DNA of 64,000 bases, from the NCBI GenBank assembly GCA_963774555.1, contig CAVZFL010000001.1, positions 372,001-436,000 on the forward strand, given 5' to 3'. The notes beneath the pieces were generated by a model. It ran no database searches. It worked only from the letters and a program-made list of their open reading frames with translations, and was not told the DNA's origin. This document shows positions 6,621-14,821 of this stretch, in pieces (within the stretch, counting starts at the first letter, position 1; every line of letters starts with the position of its first letter). Position numbers and translations under genes: made by a program. This stretch comes from VRUE01 sp963774555 (GTDB lineage: Bacteria; Actinomycetota; Thermoleophilia; Solirubrobacterales; 70-9).

Positions 6621-7850
6621 CTACGCGTCCGACTGCAGTTGCGCGAGCTGGTTCTCAACCGTTGAGACCAGGTCGTCGGGAACGCCCTCGGTCTCTTGGC
6701 GTGCCGCGGCTATAGCCACCGACGCCTCAGCCAAGAGCTCGCTGACGGTCTTCAGGGCACGCTCGCGCGAAAGCCCCCAGCCTGCAGCCTCGTTGACGAG
6801 CCGCCGCATCGTCACGCGGTTGGTGCGGCGGACACCGTCGATGTACATCGCCAGGCGGTCGTCTCCATAGTGCAGTGTGCAGAGGAGGTCGTATAGCGGA
6901 GCCAGGGCCAAAGCGCCCGAAGGGCGGTGCAGCAGGGAGAAATTCTTGCCGTGGGCATCCCCGTTGCCGATCAGCACATTCAAGGTGACCGCTCGCACCA
7001 GTTTGTCCAGCGAGTCGGCAGCGGCGACCGCTTGCAAAACGGTGGCGATCTGTCGCAGCGAGGGCCCACCGTCTTCCTCGTACTTCATCTCCGGTGCCAC
7101 ACCCGTGGCCTGGCAGAGGTCCTCTTGGTGGATGCGCTCGACCGAACCGCCGACCGCGACGGCTCGGTCGTACCGCTCGACGACGAGCAGCTTGCGCTTA
7201 GCGATTTTCGTCGTCTCAACGCGGGCAACATCGAGATCGAGATGCCCTGCGATCCGCATGCAGAAGGCCTCGTTTTCGGTTGTCTGCGGATAAGCGGCAA
7301 TCTCGGGCTTGAGAATGTGGGTCGACGGCGCCCCGTCGACCGGGCTTCCCCATGAGCCGTCCGGCATTCGGGTGAGGACGAGCTTCTCCTGAACACCAGC
7401 GAGGGAGATCCGAACCCTTCCCCCGGCACCGAGTGGCGCGCTGCGGAGATTTTCGACCAAGGCGCTGAGCCGCTTTGCGCCAAGCGGTTCGGCAGCGGTC
7501 GTCGTCGGGTGTGGCGGAGGGGGATCCTGCGCCAGCTGAATGACCACGGCGCCGGCGCAGTCGCGCCCGAGCGCCCGGATCAATTCGAACGTGTCGTTCG
7601 CGGGCACACCGACGTCGCGGGCGATCAGCCTCCGTGGCTCGCCCTCCGGCAGCAGGCCATCGAGAAACGGACGCACCACGCCCTGGGGATAACGCCGGCT
7701 CGCGACGGGGAGCGAGAGAGACAGGAGCGGTGTGCCCAGGTCATAGCGATCGAGGGCCTCCTCGGTGTAGGTGAGTCGAGGCCGACCACGCTCACGATCG
7801 ATCAGCGCCACCCGCTCGCCGTAGAGCCAGACCGCGAGCTCGTCCGCCAT
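6621..7850 (-). CDS. hipA: HipA-type serine/threonine kinase toxin
   Basis: HipA toxins phosphorylate a translation target (GltX in E. coli), causing growth arrest. The 409-residue product has the N-terminal HipA_N region (about 1-110), the SLAGVQEKL activation-loop motif near residue 150, HILKPE, and the catalytic GNGDAHGKNFSLL segment followed by the metal-binding APLYDLL. All key motifs are intact, so it is probably active. Its ATG overlaps the hipB stop by one base (TGATG), so the pair is coupled. It converges on parB, 11 bases away. Confidence 0.93.
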   Translation of the reverse strand: MADELAVWLYGERVALIDRERGRPRLTYTEEALDRYDLGTPLLSLSLPVASRRYPQGVVRPFLDGLLPEGEPRRLIARDVGVPANDTFELIRALGRDCAGAVVIQLAQDPPPPHPTTTAAEPLGAKRLSALVENLRSAPLGAGGRVRISLAGVQEKLVLTRMPDGSWGSPVDGAPSTHILKPEIAAYPQTTENEAFCMRIAGHLDLDVARVETTKIAKRKLLVVERYDRAVAVGGSVERIHQEDLCQATGVAPEMKYEEDGGPSLRQIATVLQAVAAADSLDKLVRAVTLNVLIGNGDAHGKNFSLLHRPSGALALAPLYDLLCTLHYGDDRLAMYIDGVRRTNRVTMRRLVNEAAGWGLSRERALKTVSELLAEASVAIAAARQETEGVPDDLVSTVENQLAQLQSDA

Positions 7851-8107
7851 CACCAATCTGCTCGATCGAGGGTGATCCGCACGCCGAGCTGTCGTAGTAC
7901 TCGGAGGATCCGCTTCACCTGCTCGGTCTCCTTCCCGGTCTCCAGCTCGGAGAGGTAGCTTCGCTGCAATCCCGCCAGATCTGCCAACTGCGCTTGCGTC
8001 AATCCGGCCTCTGTTCGGTAATGGCGGATCGCGTCTCCCAGCGACGCCGCCGTGTAGATCCGAAATGGACGCCGGGCCTCAGCCTTGCCTCTATCTTCCG
8101 TCGGCAT
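7850..8107 (-). CDS. hipB: HipB-type antitoxin, helix-turn-helix regulator
   Basis: The 85-residue product has an XRE-type helix-turn-helix at about 22-75 (GLTQAQLADLAGLQRSYLSELETG) and ends RITLDRADW; a C-terminal Trp is common in HipB proteins. It should neutralise HipA and repress the operon. ATG 8107 was chosen over an upstream alternative because the upstream part covers the operator. The start codon lies within one of the two inverted repeats, consistent with autorepression. Confidence 0.92.
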   Translation of the reverse strand: MPTEDRGKAEARRPFRIYTAASLGDAIRHYRTEAGLTQAQLADLAGLQRSYLSELETGKETEQVKRILRVLRQLGVRITLDRADW

Positions 8108-8162
8108 AATCCGACAGCGTAGCACTGACGAGATATTCCGACAACAGGTAATGTCGGAATAT
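8100..8162 (-). promoter_or_regulatory. hipBA operator with two inverted repeats
   Basis: At 8133-8162 there is a perfect 11-bp inverted repeat with an 8-base spacer (ATATTCCGACA n8 TGTCGGAATAT). A second, shorter one at 8100-8115 (GTCGG n6 CCGAC) covers the hipB start codon. Both use the same CCGAC/GTCGG half-site, as expected for cooperative HipB binding. The AT-rich arms probably also contain the promoter. Confidence 0.8.
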
Positions 8163-8219
8163 CCCAACAACTCCCGTTGCCAGCCGCCCCGATTCCCCCG
8201 CTATCCTTCGCCTGGCTGC

Positions 8220-8293
<74 letters not shown>

Positions 8294-8296
8294 CTC

Positions 8297-8791
8297 GTGC
8301 AACAGATGCAGATCTACGGCGTCAGCTTCGACATGGTCGGCAAGCAGCCGATCGTCTTGCTGAAGGCGGTCGACAGCAACAAGTTCCTGCCGATCTGGAT
8401 CGGGCACCCGGAGGCGGCGGCGATCCTGATGAAGCTGCAGGGGGCCTCGACGCCGCGGCCGATGACCCACGACCTGCTCTCCGACCTGCTCGAGCAGCTC
8501 GACGCCAAATGCGAGCGGGTCTCGGTCACCGAACTGCGCGACAACACCTTCTACGCCTCGATCACGGTCTCGATCAACGGCACCGAGCTGGAGATCGACT
8601 CGCGCCCCTCCGACGCCCTCGCCCTCGCCGTCCGCGTCTCGGCGCCGATCTTTGCCGACGAGGACGTGATCGAGGAGTCGGCGATCGAGTTCGAGCACGA
8701 CGTCGAGGACACCGAGGAGGTCGTCGACAAATTCAAAGAGTTCCTCGACGAGGTCACCCCCGACGACTTCGCCAAGGGTGAGGATTCCTAA
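8297..8791 (+). CDS. Bifunctional nuclease family protein (DUF151)
   Basis: The 164-residue product matches the DUF151/BFN family, which includes plant bifunctional nucleases and many actinobacterial proteins of unclear role. Visible marks are the early GKQPIVLLKAVDSNKFLPIWIG segment (DUF151 core), EAAAILMKLQG, the HDLLSDLLEQL helix and the SRPSDALALAVR motif, followed by an acidic tail. Start may be GTG 8297 or ATG 8306; both are within 13 bases of the tRNA end, so transcript maturation of tRNA-Ile probably creates the mRNA 5' end. It converges on ddl with a four-base overlap. Confidence 0.88.
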   Translation: MQQMQIYGVSFDMVGKQPIVLLKAVDSNKFLPIWIGHPEAAAILMKLQGASTPRPMTHDLLSDLLEQLDAKCERVSVTELRDNTFYASITVSINGTELEIDSRPSDALALAVRVSAPIFADEDVIEESAIEFEHDVEDTEEVVDKFKEFLDEVTPDDFAKGEDS

Positions 8792-9720
8792 GCGCCCGCC
8801 GGAGTGAGCGCCAGGTCGAGGATCTTCTCGACCAGCTGCTCGAAAGACATTCCCGCCGCCTCGGCTGCTTGGGGGAGGAGGCTGGTGTCGGTGAGGCCGG
8901 GGATCGCATTGACCTCGAGCACCTGCGGGCCGTCGGCGGCGAGGATCAGGTCGACGCGGGAGAAGCCGGAGCAGCCGAGCGCCTCGTAGGCCGCCAACGC
9001 CGCCTCAGTCACCGCCGCCGCCTCGCCTTCGTCGAGCTCGGCGGGGCAGACGAAGGAGGTGCGGCCAATCTCATAGCGCGCTTCGAAGTCGTAGCTGTCG
9101 CCGCTGCCAGGGATCGCCTCGACCACCGGCAGCGGCTCACCGCCGAGCACGCTGACCGCCAGCTCACGCCCGTCGATATAGCGCTCGAGCAGCACTCGGT
9201 CGTCATAGCTGAAGGCCGAGACCAGCGCCTCGGGCACGTCGAACCAGCTCTCGGCGAACTTGACCCCGAGGGCCGAGCCACCGCGGCTCGGCTTGACCAC
9301 GAGCGGAAAGCCGAGCCGCTCCTCAAGGCCGCCGAGCGCGTCGGCGGCGCCGAGCTCGCGGAAGGCGGTCTCGTTGAAGGCGAACCAGTCGGGTGTCGGC
9401 ACGCCGGCCGCACGCAGCTCGTGCTTGGCCAGGACCTTGTCGATGCAGCGGGCGCAGGCGGCGACGCCGGGGCCGGTGAAGGGGATGCCGAGGATTTCCA
9501 GCAGCTCCTGCGCAGTCCCGTCCTCGCCGCCGGGCCCGTGCATGGCGACGAAGGCGATCTCGGGTTGCTCGGCGATCAGCTTCTTGACCAGCTCGGCGTC
9601 GGCCTCCAGCGGCAGAACCTCGTGCCCGAGCCGCTCCAGCGCGTCTTCGACCCGCGCTCCGGAGCGCAGCGAGACGCCGCGCTCCAGCGAGCGTCCGCCT
9701 TTCAGCACGGCGACCTTCAC
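8788..9720 (-). CDS. ddl: D-alanine--D-alanine ligase
   Basis: Ddl joins two D-alanines with ATP for peptidoglycan precursors. The 310-residue product has the N-terminal GGRSLERGVSLRSG loop, HGPGGEDGTAQELLE, the ATP-grasp segment VVKPSRGGSALGVKF, and the metal-binding LEVNAIPGLTDTSLLP near the end. Length is normal. The GTG start at 9720 overlaps the stop of the upstream aminotransferase (GTGA), so the two form one unit. Confidence 0.95.
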   Translation of the reverse strand: MKVAVLKGGRSLERGVSLRSGARVEDALERLGHEVLPLEADAELVKKLIAEQPEIAFVAMHGPGGEDGTAQELLEILGIPFTGPGVAACARCIDKVLAKHELRAAGVPTPDWFAFNETAFRELGAADALGGLEERLGFPLVVKPSRGGSALGVKFAESWFDVPEALVSAFSYDDRVLLERYIDGRELAVSVLGGEPLPVVEAIPGSGDSYDFEARYEIGRTSFVCPAELDEGEAAAVTEAALAAYEALGCSGFSRVDLILAADGPQVLEVNAIPGLTDTSLLPQAAEAAGMSFEQLVEKILDLALTPAGA

Positions 9721-11072
9721 GCTCCTTCGGCCTTTCTGAAGGGGACGACGTTCTCGCCCTCGCCCTCCGGCTCGGCCCTGGCCGAAGGCGCCGGCTGCTC
9801 ACCGGTCAACGCCCTGTACAGCTCGACCTGCTCGGCGATCGTCTTGCCGATCCGGCGCACCCCCTCGCGGATCTCTTCCTCGCTACTACCGGAGAAGTTG
9901 AGCCGCATCGAGTTGCGGCCACGGCCGTCGACGTAGGCGGCCTGCCCGGGCACGAAGGCGACGTTCTCGCGCAGCGCCTTGGCCAGCAGGTCGGTGGTGT
10001 CGATGTAGGGCGGCAGCGTCGCCCAGACGAAGAGGCCGCCTTCGGGTTCGGTCCAGCTCGCCTGCGGCGGGAAGTGGGTGCGCAGGGCGTCGAGCATCGT
10101 GTCGCGGCGCCCGCGGTAGAGCTCGATCAGGCTGGCGATGTACTCGCGCCAGCGGCCTTCCCCGAAGTACTCGCGGACGAAGTACTGGGTCAGGGTGGAG
10201 GTGCAGAGGTCGGAGGCCTGCTTGCCGAGCACGACCTTCTCCATCACCGGTGGCGGCGCCACCGCCCAGCCGAGGCGGATCCCGGGGGAGAGGATCTTCG
10301 AGAAGGTGCCGACGTAGATGACGAAGTCGCCACCGTCGAGCTGGTAGAGAGGCGGCAGCGGATCGCCGCCGAAGCGCAGCAGACCGTAGGGGTTGTCCTC
10401 GATCACGAGCAGCTCGCGAGCGCGCGCCAGCTCGACCAGCCGCTGGCGCCGTTGCAGCGACATCGTCACCCCGGCCGGGTTCTGGAAGCTCGGCACCGAG
10501 TAGATCAGCTTCGGCCGCCGCCCTTCGCCGTCGAGCCGCTCCAGCGTCGCCTCCAGCTCCTCGATCCGCATCCCCTCGGCGTCGCACTCGATCTGGATCG
10601 TCTCCGCCTCGTAGCTGCAGAAGACCGGGATCGCACCCGGGTAGGTGGGGGCCTCGCAGATCACCACGTCGCCGGGGTCGAGCAGGGCCTTGCAGATCAG
10701 GTCGATCGCCTGCTGGCCGCCAGTGGTGACGATCACGTCCTCGGGGTCGGGCAGCATCCCCTCCGCCCCCATCACCTCGACGATGCAGTCGACGGTCTCG
10801 CGGAAGCCCTCGGTCGGCCCGTACTGCAGCGCCTCCGCCGAGGACTCCTGGGCGATCCTGGTCATCTGCGCGGCGAAGGTCTGGGGCGGAAAGCTCGCCG
10901 TGTCCGGCAGGCCGCCGGCGAGCGAGATCACGTCAGGCCGCGCCGTCACCGCCATCAGGTCGCGCATCGCCGAGGAGCGCATCACCTTGGTCCGCTTGGC
11001 GAAGAGCCCGGCGTAGCGCTCCAGGTCGCTGCTGCTGGCGTGCGCGCGACGCCGGTGGGGGAGGTCCGACAT
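9717..11072 (-). CDS. PLP-dependent aminotransferase, 2-aminoadipate/MocR catalytic type
   Basis: This fold-type I aminotransferase (451 residues from ATG 11072) resembles LysN and related aromatic or 2-aminoadipate transaminases. It shows ISLAGGLPDTASFP, YGPTEGFRE, TTGGQQAIDL, the VPSFQNPAGVTMS segment, DNPYGLLRF, and the PLP lysine in GTFSKILSPGIRLGW, followed by the Arg-containing MRLNFSGSS substrate-carboxylate site. There is no MocR DNA-binding domain. Its position before ddl could mean it supplies an amino acid for the cell wall, but that is only inference. Confidence 0.85.
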   Translation of the reverse strand: MSDLPHRRRAHASSSDLERYAGLFAKRTKVMRSSAMRDLMAVTARPDVISLAGGLPDTASFPPQTFAAQMTRIAQESSAEALQYGPTEGFRETVDCIVEVMGAEGMLPDPEDVIVTTGGQQAIDLICKALLDPGDVVICEAPTYPGAIPVFCSYEAETIQIECDAEGMRIEELEATLERLDGEGRRPKLIYSVPSFQNPAGVTMSLQRRQRLVELARARELLVIEDNPYGLLRFGGDPLPPLYQLDGGDFVIYVGTFSKILSPGIRLGWAVAPPPVMEKVVLGKQASDLCTSTLTQYFVREYFGEGRWREYIASLIELYRGRRDTMLDALRTHFPPQASWTEPEGGLFVWATLPPYIDTTDLLAKALRENVAFVPGQAAYVDGRGRNSMRLNFSGSSEEEIREGVRRIGKTIAEQVELYRALTGEQPAPSARAEPEGEGENVVPFRKAEGA

Positions 11073-11125
11073 GTGGATAGTGTGGCGAATCGGCACCGAG
11101 GGACCGGGGGAGTTAGGTTTTCCGC

Positions 11126-11560
11126 GTGGGATCTTTCTCCGGCATCTGCCTCGAGCTCGGCATCGGCATCGCGATCGGGATGCTGGCCGGGACCACCGGC
11201 ACGCACGGCTCGGCCCGCGGCCGGATGACGATCCTCGCCGGCATCATCGGTCTCGTCGTCGGCTTCCTGCTCGCCGGCGGCGCCGACGTCAACAGCGCAG
11301 CGGGAGCCTTCTTCGGCCTCCTCGGCGCGGTAATCGGCTGCCTGATCGTCAGCGACGTGGTCAGCTCCGCCGGCCGCCGCGAGGGCAGCGGCTCCGGTGC
11401 CCTGGCCTTTCTCGTCTCGCTGGCGGCGCTGCTCGTCCTCGCAATCGCGATCCTGATCTCCCCCGCGGTCTTGCTGGTTCTCGCCGCTTTGATCTGGCTG
11501 GGCATCTCTAGACGTCGACGGGCGCAGCGCAAACACGCCGGCCTCCGGGTCCTGCGTTAG
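11126..11560 (+). CDS. Small integral membrane protein, unknown function
   Basis: The 144-residue product starts at a GTG and has about four hydrophobic segments: 8-25, 34-53 (ILAGIIGLVVGFLLAGGA), 60-80 and 95-128 (LAFLVSLAALLVLAIAILIS onward), with a basic Arg/Lys C-terminus. I see no catalytic motif. It could be a holin-like or small permease-like protein, but nothing decides this. It is divergent from the aminotransferase and 22 bases before the phosphodiesterase gene. Confidence 0.6.
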   Translation: MGSFSGICLELGIGIAIGMLAGTTGTHGSARGRMTILAGIIGLVVGFLLAGGADVNSAAGAFFGLLGAVIGCLIVSDVVSSAGRREGSGSGALAFLVSLAALLVLAIAILISPAVLLVLAALIWLGISRRRRAQRKHAGLRVLR

Positions 11561-11582
11561 TCGCAGCGCCCGGTCCGCGATC

Positions 11583-13154
11583 ATGGCGGCAGTGGCTGCC
11601 AAGAAGCCCAAGAAGCTCGTCCTCACCTACGTCGACTCGCTGCGGACCGACATGCTCCAGCGTGCCGTGGCCGAGGACCGCGCGCCGACCTTCGGCGCCC
11701 TGCTCGAGCGTGGCGTCTTCATCCCCGACTGCGTCTCCAGCTTCCCTTCGGTGACCCCGGTCGCCAGCGCCGAGATGGTCACCGGGCTTGGCGCCGATGG
11801 CCACTGGATCAGCGGCATGAACTGGTACCACCGGCTCGAGCGCCGCTACGTCGAATACGGCTCTTCGCTCGAGGCCAGTCGCACGGTCGGCATCTTCCGC
11901 GCCCTCTACGACCTCGTCTACAACATGAACCTGGCCCACCTCAACCCGGGGATCGCGACGCTCTTCGAGCAGCTCGACGACGCCGGCCTGCGCACGGCCT
12001 GCACGCCGTTCCTGATCTACCGCGGCCGCCACCGCCACCAGGTCTCGCTCGACGGGCTGCTGCGCCGCGCCGTCGACGCGACCAGGCTCAAGTTCCGCCA
12101 CCACACCTGGGGCCCGGCCGAGCTCTTCTACGGCGACCTCTACGCCAGCCGCGAGGTGCCCTGCAAGTCGACCTCGATCCCCGGCAGCCGCGACGGCTAC
12201 TCGGCCTGCTGCGCCGCCGAGCTGGCCAAGGCCGACGGCTTCGACTTCCTGCTCTTCTCGCTGCCCGACAACGACAACTACTCCCACCGCCACGGCCCCG
12301 AGGCGAGCGTCGAGTCGATCGCCAAGGCCGACCACTGCTTCGGCAAGCTGGTCGAGGCCGGCGGCGGCCTCGACGCCTTCCTCGCAGAGCACGCAGTGAT
12401 CCTGCTCGCCGACCACGCCCAGACCGACGTGCACCGCGGCCTGCCGCTGGCCGAGCTGCTGGGCCGGGACTGGGCGGTGCTGCAGCCCTCCGAGGCGCAG
12501 CCCGAGCAGGCGCAGCTGGCGGTCAGCCCGACGGGTCGCGCCACGCACGTCTACCTGCTGCCGGGGGAGGGCGAGCGAGCGGACCCCGAAGCCGTCCGCC
12601 GCGCGCTGGGCATGATCGAAGGCATCGACCTCGTCTGTCGCCTGGAGACGGCCGACGGGAATCCGCTGCGCCGCGAGGATCCCGGAGCCCCGCCGAGCGG
12701 AGCGACGGCGGTGATCGAACGCCGCGGCGAGAAGCTGCGCTTCCACCCCGAGGTGCAACGCGCTGTCCACCTACTGGGGGGGCAAGACGTTGCACCGGTC
12801 GTCGATCTGCGTGGTGCGCGCTGGGAGGTCGAGGGCGATCTCGCCGTGCTGGAGGCGACCGTGGAGGATGGACGACTTTCCAGTGCCACCTACCCCGATC
12901 CTCTGGCCCGCGTCTGGTCGGCGCTCAACGCTCCGCACGCGGGCGACTTCATCCTCTCGTTGGAGCCGGGCTACGAGGCGGTCGACTGGGGCGGCGTCAC
13001 CCACGCGGGGGGCGGAAGCCACGGTGCGCTGCACGCCGGCGACTCGCTCGGCCCGCTGCTTTTCGTCGGTTGCGGTCCTCAGAGCGCTGAGGAGCGAGAG
13101 CAGTGGACCCTGTCCGACGTGGCCCCGGCAGTGCGCGATCACTTCGGTCTATGA
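11583..13154 (+). CDS. Alkaline phosphatase superfamily phosphodiesterase/nucleotide pyrophosphatase
   Basis: The 523-residue product has the two-metal active site of the nucleotide pyrophosphatase/phosphodiesterase branch: an early Asp (YVDSLRTDM), the nucleophile Thr in FPSVTPVASAEM at about 58, SLPDNDNYSHRHGPEA, LLADHAQTDVH, and the late metal His in HAGGGSHGALHAGD. No signal peptide is seen, so it probably acts in the cytosol or on a membrane-bound lipid-linked substrate with the downstream membrane protein, whose ATG overlaps its stop (ATGA). A 45-bp family D palindrome lies in frame within it and encodes about residues 390-405. Confidence 0.85.
   Translation: MAAVAAKKPKKLVLTYVDSLRTDMLQRAVAEDRAPTFGALLERGVFIPDCVSSFPSVTPVASAEMVTGLGADGHWISGMNWYHRLERRYVEYGSSLEASRTVGIFRALYDLVYNMNLAHLNPGIATLFEQLDDAGLRTACTPFLIYRGRHRHQVSLDGLLRRAVDATRLKFRHHTWGPAELFYGDLYASREVPCKSTSIPGSRDGYSACCAAELAKADGFDFLLFSLPDNDNYSHRHGPEASVESIAKADHCFGKLVEAGGGLDAFLAEHAVILLADHAQTDVHRGLPLAELLGRDWAVLQPSEAQPEQAQLAVSPTGRATHVYLLPGEGERADPEAVRRALGMIEGIDLVCRLETADGNPLRREDPGAPPSGATAVIERRGEKLRFHPEVQRAVHLLGGQDVAPVVDLRGARWEVEGDLAVLEATVEDGRLSSATYPDPLARVWSALNAPHAGDFILSLEPGYEAVDWGGVTHAGGGSHGALHAGDSLGPLLFVGCGPQSAEEREQWTLSDVAPAVRDHFGL
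12752..12796 (-). repeat. 45-bp palindrome, family D copy 1, inside a coding region
   Basis: Arms GGTGCAACG (12752-12760) and CGTTGCACC (12788-12796) bound a 45-base element. Read on the minus strand it matches the copy at 22070-22114 at 35 of 45 positions. At 45 bases (15 codons) it keeps the reading frame of the phosphodiesterase and sits in a variable loop just after FHPE. Confidence 0.8.
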
Positions 13155-14821
13155 GGTGGGCGGCGACGACGCTCGTCGCGGCGCTCCTGATCCTCCCCGC
13201 GACCGCGACGGCCTCTCCGGATCAGCTCGGCGCGACTGAAGCGAGCAAGGCCGCCAGCCGCGACCCGAACGTGGCCAAGGAGCGGGCCGAGAACGGTGCG
13301 CTGACCCACAGCGCCAACAAGGTCGACGGCAACTGGGAGGTCGCCTACTTCGCCGCCGACAAAGAGGTGGCGCTGGTCATCGTCGATCCGCACAGCGGCG
13401 CCGTGCGCGAGTCCTGGACCGGTTACCAGGTCGCCTGGAAGATGGCCCGCGGCTACTCGGGCGCCTTCGGCCACAAGCTCAACGCCCCCTACGTCTTCCT
13501 GCCGCTCTGCGCGATCTTCCTGCTCGGCCTCCTCGACTGGCGGCGGCTGCGACGGGTCGCCAACCTCGACCTCCTCTTCCTGCTCGCCTTCGGCGTCTCC
13601 CACTTCTTCTTCAACCGCGCCGAAATCGGCATCTCCGTGCCGCTCCAATACGTCCCGCTCACCTACCTCTTCGCCCGTGCCCTCTGGATCGGCCTGCGCG
13701 GCAAGGGGGAGGGGGAGGGGATCCGGCCGGTCTGGCCGGCAACCTGGCTGCTGCTCGCCGCTCTCTTCCTGCTCGGCGTGCGGGTTGGGCTCAACATGGC
13801 CGACTCGGGCGCGATCGACGTCGGCTACGCCGGTGTCGTCGGCGCCGACCGCATCGCCCACGGCGAACCGATCTACGGCAACTTCCCCGCCGACGTCTCC
13901 CAGGGAGACACCTACGGCCCGGTCAACTACGTCGCCTACGTCCCCTTCGAGCGGATCTGGCCCTGGTCGGGCACCTGGAACGATCTCCCCGCCGCCCACG
14001 GGGCGGCCGTCTTCTTCGACCTCGCCACCGTCGCCCTGCTCTTCCTGCTCGGCCGCCGCGTTCGTCCCGGCCCCGCCGGCAGCAAGCTCGCCGCAACCCT
14101 GGTCTTCGGCTGGGCGGCGTACCCCTACACGGCCTTCGCCCTGCTCTCGAACTCCAACGACACCCTGGTGGCGATGCTCCTGGTAGCGGTCATGCTGGCC
14201 CTGGCCCGCCCCGCCGCAAGAGGCGCGTTCGCAGCTCTAGCGACCTTCGCCAAGTTCGCCCCGGCGGTATTGGTACCAATGCTTGCGACGTATCGACCCG
14301 CGGGTCCTGTCACCGCAGGGGACCCCCCACCCCCTCCGGTCGCTAAAGCGTCCTCGGGGGCGGGCCCCCCTACGGCGCCACCCGCGGTAGCCATGTTTGC
14401 GGTGGCATTCGCACTAACCACCTTGGTGGCAGTGCTGTGGCCCGCAATCAATCCCGGCCTCCACACCTTCTACGACCGCACCATCGCCTACCAGGCCGGA
14501 AGAGATTCCCCCTTCAGCATCTGGGGTCAGGCCCCAACGCTTGAACCCCTCCGCATAGCGATCCTCGCCGCAGTCGCCGCCCTCTCCCTGACCTTCGCCT
14601 TCCGCCCCAAGGACAAGAAGCTCCCCCAAGTGGCAGCCCTGGCCGCGGCCCTCCTAATCGGCCTGCAGCTAACGATGCACCACTGGTTCTACCTCTACAT
14701 CGTCTGGTTCTACCCGCTCCTCCTGATCGCGCTGGTGGTCGGGGTACCCATCGTCGGACACTCAAGAGCAGCCGCAGGCTGCTCGTCCGACGATGGGTAC
14801 CCCGACCACCTCCCAACCTAA
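13151..14821 (+). CDS. Multi-spanning membrane protein, GT-C/GT87-like glycosyltransferase
   Basis: The 556-residue product starts with a signal-like helix (MRWAATTLVAALLILPATATA), then a soluble PepSY-like stretch at about 25-100 (VAYFAADKEVALVIVDPHSG), then about ten membrane segments. Loop motifs such as DVSQGDTYGPVNYVAYVPFE and WAAYPYTAFALLSNSND resemble polyprenol-dependent mannosyltransferases of the GT87 type, which act on the outer face of the membrane. Residues about 380-410 are a Pro/Ala/Gly-rich insert over an imperfect palindrome. The last 30 residues are encoded by the family C palindrome, so the ancestral C-terminus was probably shorter. Its exact donor and acceptor cannot be told. 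Confidence 0.7.
   Translation: MRWAATTLVAALLILPATATASPDQLGATEASKAASRDPNVAKERAENGALTHSANKVDGNWEVAYFAADKEVALVIVDPHSGAVRESWTGYQVAWKMARGYSGAFGHKLNAPYVFLPLCAIFLLGLLDWRRLRRVANLDLLFLLAFGVSHFFFNRAEIGISVPLQYVPLTYLFARALWIGLRGKGEGEGIRPVWPATWLLLAALFLLGVRVGLNMADSGAIDVGYAGVVGADRIAHGEPIYGNFPADVSQGDTYGPVNYVAYVPFERIWPWSGTWNDLPAAHGAAVFFDLATVALLFLLGRRVRPGPAGSKLAATLVFGWAAYPYTAFALLSNSNDTLVAMLLVAVMLALARPAARGAFAALATFAKFAPAVLVPMLATYRPAGPVTAGDPPPPPVAKASSGAGPPTAPPAVAMFAVAFALTTLVAVLWPAINPGLHTFYDRTIAYQAGRDSPFSIWGQAPTLEPLRIAILAAVAALSLTFAFRPKDKKLPQVAALAAALLIGLQLTMHHWFYLYIVWFYPLLLIALVVGVPIVGHSRAAAGCSSDDGYPDHLPT
14317..14371. repeat. Imperfect GC palindrome within the GT-C-like gene
   Basis: AGGGGACCCCCCACCCCC (14317-14334) can pair imperfectly with GGGGGCGGGCCCCCCT (14356-14371) around an inside that contains CGCTAAAGCG. 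It encodes the low-complexity loop rich in Pro, Ala and Gly. It may be a decayed copy of the palindrome type seen elsewhere, but the arms are not perfect and no second copy was seen. Confidence 0.4.
14734..14810. repeat. Long palindrome, family C copy 1 (25-bp perfect arms)
   Basis: Perfect 25-base arms at 14734-14758 and 14786-14810 enclose 27 bases, CACTCAA followed by an inner hairpin GAGCAGCC gca GGCTGCTC. The CACTCAAGAGC start and GCTCG end recur at 18497-18524 with unrelated outer arms. It sits at the convergent junction of the GT-C-like gene and ymdB, where it could terminate both. Confidence 0.85.
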
